Shown one piece after another: positions 30,455 to 39,032 of a DNA stretch of 64,000 nt. The position numbers and the translations under genes are program-made. The notes under the pieces were generated by a model. That model saw only the letters and a program-made list of their open reading frames with translations. It did not search any database and was not told the DNA's origin. The stretch comes from Rhodococcus pseudokoreensis (GTDB lineage Bacteria; Actinomycetota; Actinomycetes; Mycobacteriales; Mycobacteriaceae), in contig NZ_CP070619.1 of the NCBI RefSeq assembly GCF_017068395.1, forward strand, positions 1,674,001 to 1,738,000, read 5' to 3'. Numbering within the stretch: position 1 is the first letter of the stretch; each line of letters opens with the position of its first letter.

Positions 30455-32014
30455 GTGACGATGCTGACGGACGAGCGACCGACGCCCTCCGCACGACAGC
30501 CGTCCCTGGTCGGACCGGCGCCCCTCGTGCCGCCCCCCGACTTCGGTCCCGTCGACCGCGCGCGCGGCTGGGTGGTGACCCTGTTCGTCGCGGCGATCGC
30601 GGCGATCACCCGGTTCACGATGCTCGGTTACCCGACCGACGCGGGCACTCCCGTGTTCGACGAGAAGCACTACGCGCCGCAGGGCTGGCAGGTGCTCACC
30701 GGCGGCTGGCTCGAGGACAACCCCGGCTACGGGCTGGTGGTGCATCCGCCGATCGGGAAACAGCTGATCGCGATGGGCGAGGCCATCTTCGGCTACAACG
30801 GCTGGGGCTGGCGGTTCGCCTCGGCCATGGCGGGCACGATTCTGGTTCTGCTGGTGATCCGGATCGTCCGCCGGCTCACGCGGTCCACTCTGATCGGCGG
30901 TCTCGCCGGGATCCTGCTGGTCGCGGACGGGGTGACGTTCGTCTCGTCCCGGCTCGGCATGCTCGACATCTTCCTGGCGCTGTTCGCGGTGGCGGCGCTC
31001 GGCTGCCTGATCGTGGACCGCGACCAGGTCCGCGAGCGGATGGCCCGGGTGTACGCCGAGGGCCGGATCGGCGACAGCGAGTGGGGTCCGCGGCTCGGTG
31101 CGCGCTGGTGGCGGTTCGGCGCCGGGATCATGCTGGGTCTGGCGTGCGGCACCAAATGGTCGGGCGTCTACTTCATCGTGTTCTTCGGGCTGCTCAGCGT
31201 CGCCTTCGATGTGGCGGCCCGGCGCGCCTACGGGGTGCGCCGCCCGTGGTTCGGCGCCGGCGTCCGCGACGTCGGCCCCGCGCTGTACGCGCTCGTCGTC
31301 GTGCCGCTGTTCGTGTACCTCGCCAGCTACTGGGCGTGGTTCGCCAGCGAGACCGGTGTGGACCGGCATGCCGTGGGCAACGAGATCGGGACCGGCGGCA
31401 CGTGGTCGTTCGTGCCGGCAGCGCTGCGGTCGCTGTGGTACTACAGCGGCAACGTCCTCCAGTTTCACGCGGGCCTCACCAATTCGGCGGGCAATCATCA
31501 CCCGTGGGAGTCGAAGCCGTGGACGTGGCCGATGGGTCTGCGTCCGATGCTGTACTACTTCGCCGAGGGCGATCACGTCACCGGCTGCGGGGCGTCGAGT
31601 TGCGTCAAGGCCGTCATGCTCATCGGGACGCCCGCCATGTGGTGGCTGGCACTGCCGATGCTCGCGTGGGCCCTGTGGCAGTCCGTGGTGCGGAAGGACT
31701 GGCGGTACGCCACCGTCCTCACCGGCTACGGCGCCGCGTTCCTGCCGTGGCTCACCACCCTGGACCGCCAGATGTACTACTTCTACGCGGTGGCGCTGGC
31801 GCCGTTCATGGTGATGGGTTTCGCGCTGGTGCTGGGTGACGTCCTGGGAAGCGCGCGGGCGTCGTTCGAGCGCCGCACCACCGGCCTGCTCGCCGTCTGC
31901 CTGTATGTGGGGCTCGTGGTCGCCAACTTCATCTGGTTGTGGCCGATCCTCACCGCCGTCCCGATCACCCCGGAGACGTGGCAGCACCAGCTGTGGCTGC
32001 CCAGCTGGCGCTGA
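30455..32014 (+). CDS. pmt: Polyprenol-phosphate-mannose protein O-mannosyltransferase
   Basis: PMT transfers mannose from polyprenyl-phosphate mannose to Ser/Thr of secreted proteins. The 519-residue GT39 membrane enzyme has the catalytic DE pair in TPVFDEKHYAPQ near residue 67, many transmembrane helices, and SSRLGMLDIFLALFAV. GTG 30455 is used; ATG 30461 is close. The substrates could include the Ser/Thr/Pro-rich anchored protein encoded at 52683-53609, although that is only inference. A perfect terminator follows. Confidence 0.94.
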   Translation: MTMLTDERPTPSARQPSLVGPAPLVPPPDFGPVDRARGWVVTLFVAAIAAITRFTMLGYPTDAGTPVFDEKHYAPQGWQVLTGGWLEDNPGYGLVVHPPIGKQLIAMGEAIFGYNGWGWRFASAMAGTILVLLVIRIVRRLTRSTLIGGLAGILLVADGVTFVSSRLGMLDIFLALFAVAALGCLIVDRDQVRERMARVYAEGRIGDSEWGPRLGARWWRFGAGIMLGLACGTKWSGVYFIVFFGLLSVAFDVAARRAYGVRRPWFGAGVRDVGPALYALVVVPLFVYLASYWAWFASETGVDRHAVGNEIGTGGTWSFVPAALRSLWYYSGNVLQFHAGLTNSAGNHHPWESKPWTWPMGLRPMLYYFAEGDHVTGCGASSCVKAVMLIGTPAMWWLALPMLAWALWQSVVRKDWRYATVLTGYGAAFLPWLTTLDRQMYYFYAVALAPFMVMGFALVLGDVLGSARASFERRTTGLLAVCLYVGLVVANFIWLWPILTAVPITPETWQHQLWLPSWR

Positions 32015-32028
32015 CGCCGTAGACGAGT

Positions 32029-32064
32029 CGAGCCGTCCGGGTCCCGTGGGACCCGGACGGCTCG
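32029..32064. terminator. Bidirectional terminator between pmt and BCCT genes
   Basis: A perfect 17-bp stem from CGAGCCGTCCGGGTCCC and its complement closes over two loop bases between convergent genes. Confidence 0.88.
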
Positions 32065-32076
32065 CAGACTGTTCCT

Positions 32077-33714
32077 CTAGCGGGACGAGATCCGGTCGCG
32101 ACGACGCTTCGCCGCCACTCTCCGCATCTCCCTCCGCATTTCCCGGCCGTCGACGATCATCTGGTCCCGGGACAGATCCTTGTACAGCGAGAAGCACAAC
32201 CCGATCATCACGATGACGAACGGAGCCGCGGCGATGATCGTCATCGTCTGCAGTCCGTCCAGTGCGGTGTCGCCGCCGGTCCACAGGATCAGCGCGGCCA
32301 CGCCACCGGTGAGCACACCCCAGAACACGACCACCCAGCGCTGCGGTTCCAGCGAACCGCGCTGCGACAGGGTGCCCATCACCATCGAGGCGGCGTCTGC
32401 GCCGGAGACGAAGAAGATCCCGACGAGGACCATCACCAGGACGGTCGTGATGCCGGTGAGCGGCAGGTGGTTGAGCATCCCGAACAGCTGCCCCTCCTGG
32501 GTGTCCTGCCCGGCGAGGTCGATTCCGTCACGCTGCTCGTTGATTCCCGCACCGCCGAAGATCGCGAACCACACGAGGCTCACGGCGCTCGGCACCACGA
32601 TCACGCCGACCACGAACTGCCGGATGGTGCGGCCGCGGCTGATGCGGGCCAGGAACATGCCGACGAACGGGGTCCAGGAGATCCACCACGCCCAGTAGAA
32701 GATGGTCCACGACGACAACCATTCGCCGGTCGCCGGATCGGACGACGCGCCGGTGCGGGCCGACATCTGCGCGAGCTGCGCGGCGTAGGCGCCGATCGTC
32801 GTGGGCAGCAGGTTGAGGATCAGGACCGTCGGTCCGACGACGAACACGAACAGCGCCAGGACGACGGCGAGCACCATGTTGGTGTTGGAGAGCCACTGGA
32901 TTCCCTTGGCGACACCCGACACGGCGGAGGCCACGAACGCGAGGGTCAGCAGGGCGACGATCGCGACCAGCAGGAACGTGCTGACCTCCGACATCCACCC
33001 GACGACCTGGAATCCGGAACCGATCTGCAGTGCGCCGAGACCCAGCGAAGCGGCAGTGCCGAACAGTGTCGCGAAGATCGCGAGGACGTCGATGAACTTG
33101 CCGATCGGCCCCTCGGCGCGACGGCCGAGCAGCGGGATGAACGCGGAGCTGAACAACTGCTTGCGACCCTTGCGGTACGAGCCGTACGCGATCGACAGTC
33201 CGACCACCGCGTACATCGCCCAGGGGTGCAGGCTCCAGTGGAACATGGTGGTGGCCATCGCAGTTCCGATGCCACCGCTGGAACCCGGAGGGGGTGTCAC
33301 GTAGTGCGCGAGCGGTTCGGCGACACCGAAGAACATCAGTCCGATGCCCATTCCGGCACTGAACATCATCGCGATCCAGCTGACGGTCCGGAACTCGGGC
33401 TTCTCGCCGTCCTTGCCGAGCGGAATGTGCCCGAACTTGCTGAACGCGAGCCACAGTGAGAAGAGGACGAACCCGGACGCCGACAGGACGAACAACCAGC
33501 CCATGTCGGTGACCAGCCAGTCGAGCGCCTTACCCGTCGTGGTGTCGAGATTGTCGGGGGCCACGAGCCCCCAGACGACGATTGCCGACACCGCGGCGGC
33601 GGCGGCCGAGAACACGACGTGATCGGTGCGAACACCGACCCGTTTGAGCCCTCCGCCGACGGCCGCGTCAGCGGTGTCGGAACCTTGATCAGGCAGATCA
33701 GTATTCATTGCCAT
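32077..33714 (-). CDS. BCCT family betaine/choline/carnitine transporter
   Basis: BCCT carriers import quaternary ammonium compatible solutes, usually with sodium. The 545-residue protein has about twelve transmembrane helices, the tryptophan-rich WAWWISWTPFVG segment of TM8, FHWSLHPWAMYAVVG and the glycine motif GMGIGLMFFG. A basic C-terminal tail (DGREMRREMRRVAAKRRRDRISSR region) resembles the osmosensing tail of BetP, so osmotic regulation is plausible. The start is among three closely spaced codons (TTG 33720, ATG 33714, ATG 33708). Substrate preference is not certain. Monocistronic. Confidence 0.93.
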   Translation of the reverse strand: MAMNTDLPDQGSDTADAAVGGGLKRVGVRTDHVVFSAAAAAVSAIVVWGLVAPDNLDTTTGKALDWLVTDMGWLFVLSASGFVLFSLWLAFSKFGHIPLGKDGEKPEFRTVSWIAMMFSAGMGIGLMFFGVAEPLAHYVTPPPGSSGGIGTAMATTMFHWSLHPWAMYAVVGLSIAYGSYRKGRKQLFSSAFIPLLGRRAEGPIGKFIDVLAIFATLFGTAASLGLGALQIGSGFQVVGWMSEVSTFLLVAIVALLTLAFVASAVSGVAKGIQWLSNTNMVLAVVLALFVFVVGPTVLILNLLPTTIGAYAAQLAQMSARTGASSDPATGEWLSSWTIFYWAWWISWTPFVGMFLARISRGRTIRQFVVGVIVVPSAVSLVWFAIFGGAGINEQRDGIDLAGQDTQEGQLFGMLNHLPLTGITTVLVMVLVGIFFVSGADAASMVMGTLSQRGSLEPQRWVVVFWGVLTGGVAALILWTGGDTALDGLQTMTIIAAAPFVIVMIGLCFSLYKDLSRDQMIVDGREMRREMRRVAAKRRRDRISSR

Positions 33715-33798
33715 GAACAACTACGTTGGTCATTTTCGATGGTAAAAGCAAGCTAGCCCACCGCTTCACACCGAATCGAGACCCACCGAACGGTATCG

Positions 33799-34230
33799 TT
33801 ACGCTGCGGTTTTGCCCCATCCCGAGCCTCTTCCGAGGAGCCCGTCGATGCTGAGGCGTCCGGCACCGATCACAGCGAGAAGCAGCGACCCGGCGCCGAG
33901 TGCGACGACGAGTTCGTACCCGCCGTTCGCGACGAAGACGCCCTTGTCCGCGTGCACCAGAATCAGCGCCCCGAGCATGTCGAAAAACAGCAGGATTCCG
34001 GCGATCGGTGTGGCGACGCCCACGATGAGAGCAAATCCACCCGCGAGTTCGACAGTGGCGGCCGCAACAGCCGAGATGTCGGGCCGCGGGACGCCCATGT
34101 CGGCGAACGACGCCTGGGTGGCCTTCACTCCGTAGTCGAAGAACTTCTGCCAGCCGTGCGCGACGAAGATCACGCCGAGCCCGATCCGGGCGATCAGTAG
34201 TGCGAAGTCACGGAAGAGTGCAGAAGCCAT
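33799..34230 (-). CDS. DoxX family membrane protein, copy 2
   Basis: The 143-residue paralogue of the DoxX protein at 24347 shares GVIF-AHGWQK and the long C-terminal stretch GGYELVVALGAGSLLLAV. It has four transmembrane helices. ATG 34230 is preceded by AAAGG that forms the downstream end of a six-copy 15-bp minisatellite. A GntR-type regulator lies upstream on the same strand, probably in the same operon with the minisatellite inside the intergenic leader. A redox or small-molecule stress role is inferred from the family. Confidence 0.9.
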   Translation of the reverse strand: MASALFRDFALLIARIGLGVIFVAHGWQKFFDYGVKATQASFADMGVPRPDISAVAAATVELAGGFALIVGVATPIAGILLFFDMLGALILVHADKGVFVANGGYELVVALGAGSLLLAVIGAGRLSIDGLLGRGSGWGKTAA

Positions 34231-34245
34231 ACCGAGCGTCTACCT

Positions 34246-34335
34246 TTCTGGGGTCACACCGTCTGGGGTCACACCGTCTGGGGTCACACCGTCTGGGGTC
34301 ACACCGTCTGGGGTCACACCGTCTGGGGTCACACC
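34246..34335. repeat. 15-bp minisatellite, six tandem copies
   Basis: Six head-to-tail copies of GTCTGGGGTCACACC fill 34246-34335 (the first copy begins with T). They lie between the GntR regulator and DoxX copy 2, directly upstream of the DoxX ribosome-binding site. Copies are identical apart from the first base, indicating recent expansion. Copy number could vary between strains and change DoxX expression. Confidence 0.9.
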
Positions 34336-34355
34336 TTCTGGATGCGGCGCCGTCC

Positions 34356-34718
34356 TCATTCGGCGCCGCGGAGAGCGGACTGCACGAAGCCGAGGATCTC
34401 CTCGTCGGACACCCCCAGCTTCCGCAGTTCCTGCACATACCCTGTTGCGGCCTTCTCGGCTCCGGCGCGTATGGGGTCACCGCCGCTCGCGATGAACGTG
34501 CCCTGCTTGCCCCGGGTTTCGATGACACCCTGCTCGCCGAGTTCCCGGTACGCCTTGGCGACCGTGTTCGGTGCGAGGCCGACCTCGACGGCGAGTGCGC
34601 GGACCGTGGGGATCTTCGTTCCCGCGATCAACTGCCCGCTGCGGACCTGCTCGATGATCTGTAATCGCAACTGGTCGAACGGGGCGGTCGACGAATCGGG
34701 GTCGATGTCGATGTCCAC
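34356..34718 (-). CDS. GntR family (YtrA-type) transcriptional regulator
   Basis: The 120-residue protein is a compact GntR repressor of the YtrA subfamily: a winged helix (QLRLQIIEQVRSGQLIAGTKIPTVRALAVEVGLAPNTVAKAYREL) and a short helical tail, without a large effector domain. GTG 34718 has GGAGG eleven bases upstream; GTG 34730 immediately abutting that motif is less likely. YtrA-type regulators usually control adjacent membrane-protein genes, here DoxX copy 2 downstream. Confidence 0.92.
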   Translation of the reverse strand: MDIDIDPDSSTAPFDQLRLQIIEQVRSGQLIAGTKIPTVRALAVEVGLAPNTVAKAYRELGEQGVIETRGKQGTFIASGGDPIRAGAEKAATGYVQELRKLGVSDEEILGFVQSALRGAE

Positions 34719-34788
34719 GGCCGGCGCCACCTCCGTTGTTCCACGCGTTGTATCAGACCGTAGTTGCGCGGTTGCGGCGCCGCAACGG

Positions 34789-35472
34789 TTACAGCGCGGC
34801 GACGGCGTCCTCGATCGGCGTCGGACCGGACGTCAGCATCAGCGTCTTCTTCGCCGTGTTCGGGTGGTCCAGGAGTGCCGCGACCACCGCTGCGACGTCG
34901 GCGCGCGTGACGGTGCCGCGTTCGAGGGGCGGCGCGGTGAGCGTGATGTGGCCGGTCGGGTCGTCGTCGAGGAGACCGCCCGGACGGAGAATCGTCCAGT
35001 CGAGGTGGGTGCGGGCGCGCAGATCTTCCTCGGCGGCCGTCTTCGCGACCAGGTAGGCGGCGAACACGTCGTCGGTGCCCTCGGGGATCGGCTCACCCGC
35101 CCCGAACGAACCGATCTGAACGAATCTCTTCGTCCCCGCCTTCTCGGCGGCATCGGCGAGCAGGACCGCGGCCCCGCGGTCGACGGTGTCCTTCCGCGCG
35201 ATTCCGCTGCCCGGGCCGGCACCGGCCGCGAACACCGCGGCGTCCGCACCGGCGAGGGTCTTCGCGACTTCGTCCGCGGTCGCCGTCTCCAGATCGATCA
35301 CCACCGGTTCGGCGCCGAGCGCCGCCACCTCGTGCTCGTGGTCGGGGTTGCGGATCAACGCGACCGCACGGTCACCGCGGGCGGTGAGAATCTTGATGAG
35401 GTGACGGGCGATCTTCCCGTGTCCACCCGCGATGACGATGCGCTGCGGAGTCGCGTCCCTGTGCTCGACCAT
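34789..35472 (-). CDS. NAD(P)-binding atypical SDR (NmrA/YwnB-like)
   Basis: The 227-residue protein has the Rossmann motif IVIAGGHGKIARHL and an atypical SDR pattern (SFGAGEP, AYLVAKTAAEEDL, LDWTILRPGGLLDD), as in NAD(P)H-binding flavin-reductase-like or sugar-nucleotide epimerase-like proteins. ATG 35472 follows GAGGGAGAGATC. It is separate from the GntR gene by 70 bases on the same strand, so shared transcription is possible. Substrate unknown. Confidence 0.9.
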   Translation of the reverse strand: MVEHRDATPQRIVIAGGHGKIARHLIKILTARGDRAVALIRNPDHEHEVAALGAEPVVIDLETATADEVAKTLAGADAAVFAAGAGPGSGIARKDTVDRGAAVLLADAAEKAGTKRFVQIGSFGAGEPIPEGTDDVFAAYLVAKTAAEEDLRARTHLDWTILRPGGLLDDDPTGHITLTAPPLERGTVTRADVAAVVAALLDHPNTAKKTLMLTSGPTPIEDAVAAL

Positions 35473-35571
35473 GATCGATCTCTCCCTCTTTCGTCGACTA
35501 GTCACGAGTTACTACCCCCGGTTCAGCGCTCGGTGCGGGCGCATTTGTTCCCCGGGTGCAGAATGTCGGAT

Positions 35572-35919
35572 ATGGCGAACACCGCGACCATCTACCACAA
35601 CCAGCGCTGCAGCACGTCCCGCACCGTCCTCGGACTGATCCGGGACGCGGGCATCGAGCCGACCGTCGTGAAGTACCTCGAGACCCCGCCCTCGCGGGAC
35701 GGATTGCGCAAACTTCTCGACGACGCAGGCCTGAAGCCGAGCGAGGCGATCCGCAAGAAGGAGGCCGTGTTCAAGGAACTCGGGCTCGCCGAGGCGTCCG
35801 AGGACGAACTGCTGGAAGCGATGGTGGACAACCCCATCCTCATCGAGCGACCGATCGTCGTGACGGACAAGGGCACCGTCCTCGCCCGCCCGGCCGCGAA
35901 GGTCAGCGACATCCTGTAG
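35572..35919 (+). CDS. arsC: ArsC/Spx-family protein (glutaredoxin-type arsenate reductase)
   Basis: The 115-residue thioredoxin-fold protein begins TATIYHNQRCSTSRTVLGLI with the single active-site cysteine of the glutaredoxin-linked ArsC family (Cys, then the RR-type arginine RPIVVTDKG near residue 92). Such proteins reduce arsenate or act as YfgD-like thiol proteins. ATG 35572 is used; ATG 35563 is three codons upstream. No other ars genes are nearby, so the arsenate role is not assured. It is convergent with arcA. Confidence 0.88.
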   Translation: MANTATIYHNQRCSTSRTVLGLIRDAGIEPTVVKYLETPPSRDGLRKLLDDAGLKPSEAIRKKEAVFKELGLAEASEDELLEAMVDNPILIERPIVVTDKGTVLARPAAKVSDIL

Positions 35920-35928
35920 GCGCTTCGC

Positions 35929-35976
35929 GCCCGTGCGTGGTTAGGGAGTCCAGAGACTCGTCAACCACGCACGGGC
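35929..35976. repeat. Dispersed palindromic repeat, copy B
   Basis: A 48-base palindrome with perfect 14-bp outer arms (GCCCGTGCGTGGTT / AACCACGCACGGGC) and inner GAGTC / GACTC lies between the convergent arsC-like and arcA genes and probably doubles as a terminator. About 40 of 48 positions match copy C. Confidence 0.8.
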
Positions 35977-35987
35977 GGCGGAGCCGC

Positions 35988-37205
35988 CTACAGCGGGTCG
36001 CGGGCCACCGGGCAGGACATGCAGCGAGGACCGCCGCGGCCCGAACCGAGTTCGGAACCGGCGATCCGCAGTACCTCGATGCCCGACGCCTCGAGCCGGG
36101 CGTTGGTCTCGACGTTCCGCTCGTAGGCGACGACGACGCCGGGTGCGAGTGCGAGCGTGTTGTTTCCGTCGTCCCACTGTTCGCGTTCGGCGGTGACATT
36201 GTCGAGTCCGGTATCGATGACGCGCAGCTTGCCGATGCCCATGGCCTCTGCGGCGGCGGCGAGGAACGGGTCGGCGCCGCGGATCGACACGCCCTTGTCC
36301 TCGCGGTGAATGGTGAACGCCGACAGCGTGTCCTGGATGACCGGGTACATCACGACGGCGTCGTGGTCGACCATCGTGCACACGGTGTCGAGGTGCATCG
36401 ACGCCCGGGCCTGCGCGATGGGCACCACCAGCACGGTGTGCGCCAGTTCGTCCTCGAAGACGCTGCGCGCCAACGCCTCGGCACCGGCCGGTGTGGTGCG
36501 CTCCCCCACTCCGACAGCGACGACACCCGGTGCCAGGAGCAGGACGTCGCCGCCTTCGACGGGGGCCGTGTGGGATTCGTAGGCGCGCCGGGCGCCGCGG
36601 AAACGCGGGTGGTGGGCGTAGATGATGTCGGTGAGGGATGTTTCGCGGACGCGGGCGGGCAGTGCCAGCGACGTGATCGCGACACGCGGTCCGATCCAGA
36701 ACGACGAGTCCCGGGTGAACAGCAGGTTGGGCAGCGGGTCGATGACGAAGTCGCCGCCGTGGTGCATGCGACGGACCAGCGACGCCGTGTTCGCGGCGAC
36801 GGGCAGTTCGTCGAACGTCATGCCTGCGGTGAGGATGGTGGAGAGTTCGGGGGCCGGGACGCGGCGGAGGTGCGCGGCGAGTTCCTGCGCCAGCGTGTGG
36901 CCGAGTTTGCGGGGGTCGACGGCCGCGCCGATGCCCTGGATGCGGGCGGCCCCGCTGGCGCCGAGTGTCTCGCTGAGCAGGTCGGACAGCAGCAGGACCT
37001 CGACGCCGCGGCTGCGCAGGAGGTCCGCGAACGCGTCGTGCTCCTCCTGCGCGCGGTCGACCCAGGGCAGTCCGTCGAACAGCAGTTGGTCGTTGTTGCG
37101 GGGTGTCAGCCGCTTCAGTTCGTCCCCGGGCCGGTGCAGGAGGACGGCACGCAGCTGCCCGACTTCGGAGTTGGCCCCCAGCGGTGCAGAACCCGACGCG
37201 TTCAT
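35988..37205 (-). CDS. arcA: Arginine deiminase
   Basis: ArcA converts arginine to citrulline and ammonia. The 405-residue protein has the family motifs [10 protein letters not shown], the catalytic HLDTV histidine region ([11 protein letters not shown]) and the nucleophilic cysteine near the C terminus in [11 protein letters not shown]. Length is usual. No arcB or arcC is adjacent, as in mycobacteria where the gene also stands next to pmt. It lies convergent with the arsC-like gene, separated by the palindromic repeat. Confidence 0.96.
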   Translation of the reverse strand: MNASGSAPLGANSEVGQLRAVLLHRPGDELKRLTPRNNDQLLFDGLPWVDRAQEEHDAFADLLRSRGVEVLLLSDLLSETLGASGAARIQGIGAAVDPRKLGHTLAQELAAHLRRVPAPELSTILTAGMTFDELPVAANTASLVRRMHHGGDFVIDPLPNLLFTRDSSFWIGPRVAITSLALPARVRETSLTDIIYAHHPRFRGARRAYESHTAPVEGGDVLLLAPGVVAVGVGERTTPAGAEALARSVFEDELAHTVLVVPIAQARASMHLDTVCTMVDHDAVVMYPVIQDTLSAFTIHREDKGVSIRGADPFLAAAAEAMGIGKLRVIDTGLDNVTAEREQWDDGNNTLALAPGVVVAYERNVETNARLEASGIEVLRIAGSELGSGRGGPRCMSCPVARDPL

Positions 37206-37312
37206 GTCTAGACGGTAATGCCGGCGGGCCCGGCAGGCACGCTCAAACGCTCCGCCGCCGACCGTGTCCCTCGGCCCCGCAGGCGAGTACCGTGAAGCGG
37301 CGGAGGTATCTC

Positions 37313-37843
37313 ATGGACGAGAACTCGACTCTCTCGCCGGCGCACACGGATGCGACGGCGAGTTCGTCTGCGACCGCACCACCGGTTCGGTCCGTCCCGC
37401 CCGCCCTGGCGCCGTTCGCCGGTCTGTGGCGCGGCGAGGGCGAGGGCGCGTATCCGACGATCGACGACTTCGCGTACACGGAGGAGATCGAATTCGCTCC
37501 CAGTGGTAAACCGTTCCTGGCGTACCGGTCTCGGACGTGGGAGGCGGGCACCGGGCGGCCGTTGCACTCGGAGTCCGGGTTTCTGCGGCTCGTCGCCGAG
37601 GACGAGGCGGAATTGCTCGTCGCCCAGCCGACCGGGTTCACCGAGATCCACCGCGGTCAGATCCGGGAGGGCATCATCGAGTTGTCGATGGTGGCGCTGA
37701 GCGCGTCCCCGGACGCCAAACCGGTGCACAGCATCCGGCGGCAGTTGTCGGTGCGCGGCGGCGACCTCACCTACGACCTGTGGATGGCGCACGACCTGAC
37801 TCCGCTCACGCACCACCTCCACGGTCATCTCCGCCGCGACTGA
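37313..37843 (+). CDS. Nitrobindin-family heme-binding beta-barrel protein
   Basis: The 176-residue protein carries the nitrobindin signature around LWRGEGEGAYPTI (residues about 42-55), a ten-strand lipocalin-like barrel and a histidine-rich end (THHLHGHLRRD) that would hold the axial heme ligand. Nitrobindins bind ferric heme and isomerise peroxynitrite or react with NO. The first 35 residues are a disordered tail. CGGAGGTATCTC precedes ATG 37313. It directly precedes soxR, with a SoxR-like box overlapping its stop, so the pair forms a redox/nitrosative-stress unit (inference). Confidence 0.88.
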   Translation: MDENSTLSPAHTDATASSSATAPPVRSVPPALAPFAGLWRGEGEGAYPTIDDFAYTEEIEFAPSGKPFLAYRSRTWEAGTGRPLHSESGFLRLVAEDEAELLVAQPTGFTEIHRGQIREGIIELSMVALSASPDAKPVHSIRRQLSVRGGDLTYDLWMAHDLTPLTHHLHGHLRRD

Positions 37844-37862
37844 CCTCGAGTATTGTTCAGGT
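37843..37862 (+). promoter_or_regulatory. SoxR-type operator candidate
   Basis: The 20 bases from ACCTCGAGT to TTCAGGT match the SoxR operator ACCTCAAGT-N3-CTTGAGGT at 14 of 20 positions, with most of the mismatches in the centre. It starts on the last base of the nitrobindin stop and lies 24 bases upstream of the soxR start. Autoregulation of soxR is the simplest reading. Confidence 0.6.
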
Positions 37863-37885
37863 AACCCGGTGAAAGGTTGCCTGTC

Positions 37886-38365
37886 GTGGAGATGCCCGAG
37901 TGGAGAGCGAAGGAACTGACGCCGGGACAGCTGTCGGAGCGCAGTGGCGTCGCGGTGTCGGCGTTGCATTTCTACGAGCGCGAGGGGCTGATCACCAGCA
38001 GGCGGACGTCCGGCAATCAGCGTCGGTATCGCCGGGACACGCTGCGGCGGGTCGCGTTCATCCGCATCGCCCAGCGGGTCGGGATTCCGCTGGCCGAGAT
38101 CCGGGACGCCCTCGCGACCCTCCCCGAGGGCCGCACCCCGAACCGGAAGGACTGGGAGAAGCTGTCGACGCGGTGGCACGCGGATCTGGATCAGCGGATC
38201 GAGCAGTTGATCCGGCTCCGCGACAACCTGACCGGCTGCATCGGCTGCGGGTGCCTGTCGCTGGGGAGTTGCGCGATCGTCAACAGCCACGACCGGCTGG
38301 GCACGGCGGGACCGGGTGCCCGCACGCTGGACGTCGAACTGGACGGCCCCGCGCCCGGGGCGTGA
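37886..38365 (+). CDS. soxR: Redox-sensitive transcriptional activator SoxR
   Basis: SoxR is a MerR-family regulator with a [2Fe-2S] cluster, oxidised by redox-cycling compounds. The 159-residue protein has the MerR helix-turn-helix ([23 protein letters not shown]), the dimerisation helix and the cluster motif C-x2-C-x-C-x5-C ([12 protein letters not shown], around residues 115-126). GTG 37886 is placed nine bases after GAAAGG; TTG 37877 and ATG 37892 are alternatives. No soxS is expected in actinobacteria, so SoxR regulates targets directly. Confidence 0.95.
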   Translation: MEMPEWRAKELTPGQLSERSGVAVSALHFYEREGLITSRRTSGNQRRYRRDTLRRVAFIRIAQRVGIPLAEIRDALATLPEGRTPNRKDWEKLSTRWHADLDQRIEQLIRLRDNLTGCIGCGCLSLGSCAIVNSHDRLGTAGPGARTLDVELDGPAPGA

Positions 38366-38368
38366 GCG

Positions 38369-38863
38369 TCAGCTGTCGCCGAGCCACTTCTCGATCGCGT
38401 CGCGGTCCTGCCCGATCATGTCGCCGATCAGCTTCCTGACGAGGGATTCGATCTGTCCCCCGACGAGCGGGATCTTGACCTGCACCGTTCCGGAGACGTC
38501 GAGGACGGTGACGTCGCCCGACGCGCGGAGCACCGACGTGCAGTCGATCTTGACGGGGATCCCGGTGGAGCTGCCGCTGATCCTGCCGTCGGCACGGTCG
38601 CCGTCGAGTGCGCCCCATTCGTCGGCCCGCTCGACCTTCAGTTCACCGGAGACGACCTTGCGCACCAGCCCGGGGAGGGAGGATGCGCCGATGGTGTCGC
38701 GCATCGTCGCCGTCAGCGTGCCGGGGCCGCGGCTGTCGTCGAGGGTGAGCTTCTCCGGCGCCTCCTCGAACCGGTGCTGCCAGAACGCCCGGTCCGTCAC
38801 CGTCCCGTGCACGCGGTCGATCGGGTACGCGATCTGTTCGGAGTAGTCGAAGCTTTTCGCCAT
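38369..38863 (-). CDS. DUF2505 (SRPBCC-like) protein
   Basis: The 164-residue product begins MAKSFDYSEQIAYPIDRVHGTVTD, the pattern of DUF2505 proteins of the START/SRPBCC helix-grip fold, and ends VRKLIGDMIGQDRDAIEKWL. These proteins bind hydrophobic ligands in a cavity; their function in actinobacteria is unknown. It is convergent with soxR with three bases between. The dispersed palindrome C lies just upstream of its start. Confidence 0.87.
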   Translation of the reverse strand: MAKSFDYSEQIAYPIDRVHGTVTDRAFWQHRFEEAPEKLTLDDSRGPGTLTATMRDTIGASSLPGLVRKVVSGELKVERADEWGALDGDRADGRISGSSTGIPVKIDCTSVLRASGDVTVLDVSGTVQVKIPLVGGQIESLVRKLIGDMIGQDRDAIEKWLGDS

Positions 38864-38881
38864 GACGGCAGCCTACGACAA

Positions 38882-38929
38882 CCCCGTGCGTGGCGAAGGA
38901 GTCCAGGGACTCGCCAGCCGCGCACGGGC
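38882..38929. repeat. Dispersed palindromic repeat, copy C
   Basis: A 48-base palindrome with the core GAGTCCAGGGACTC and outer arms CCCGTGCG / CGCACGGG, 18 bases upstream of the DUF2505 start and about 105 bases upstream of the WS/DGAT start. Unlike copy B it lies between divergent genes, so it is not simply a terminator. Confidence 0.75.
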
Positions 38930-39032
38930 GCGGAGCGCGAATCCGCCGGAACCAGGGACGCGATCTGCGGGGCGGGTCCACACTGGAAAAGCAGCAGCTG
39001 AGGGCAACTCGAGCAACCGAATGAGGGTGGGC

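Noticed and set aside
30428..32284. Minus-strand frame of 618 codons
   Set aside because: Antisense shadow of the PMT gene with low-complexity composition.
34246..34335. CRISPR-like array
   Set aside because: Units are 15 bp and directly adjacent without spacers, so this is a minisatellite.
34200..34664. Plus-strand frame with repeated GSHRL peptides
   Set aside because: The repeat peptide is only the translation of the 15-bp minisatellite; no ribosome site or family similarity supports it.
37103..37843. Longer start for the nitrobindin-like protein
   Set aside because: The extension overlaps the arcA gene start, while CGGAGG precedes ATG 37313.
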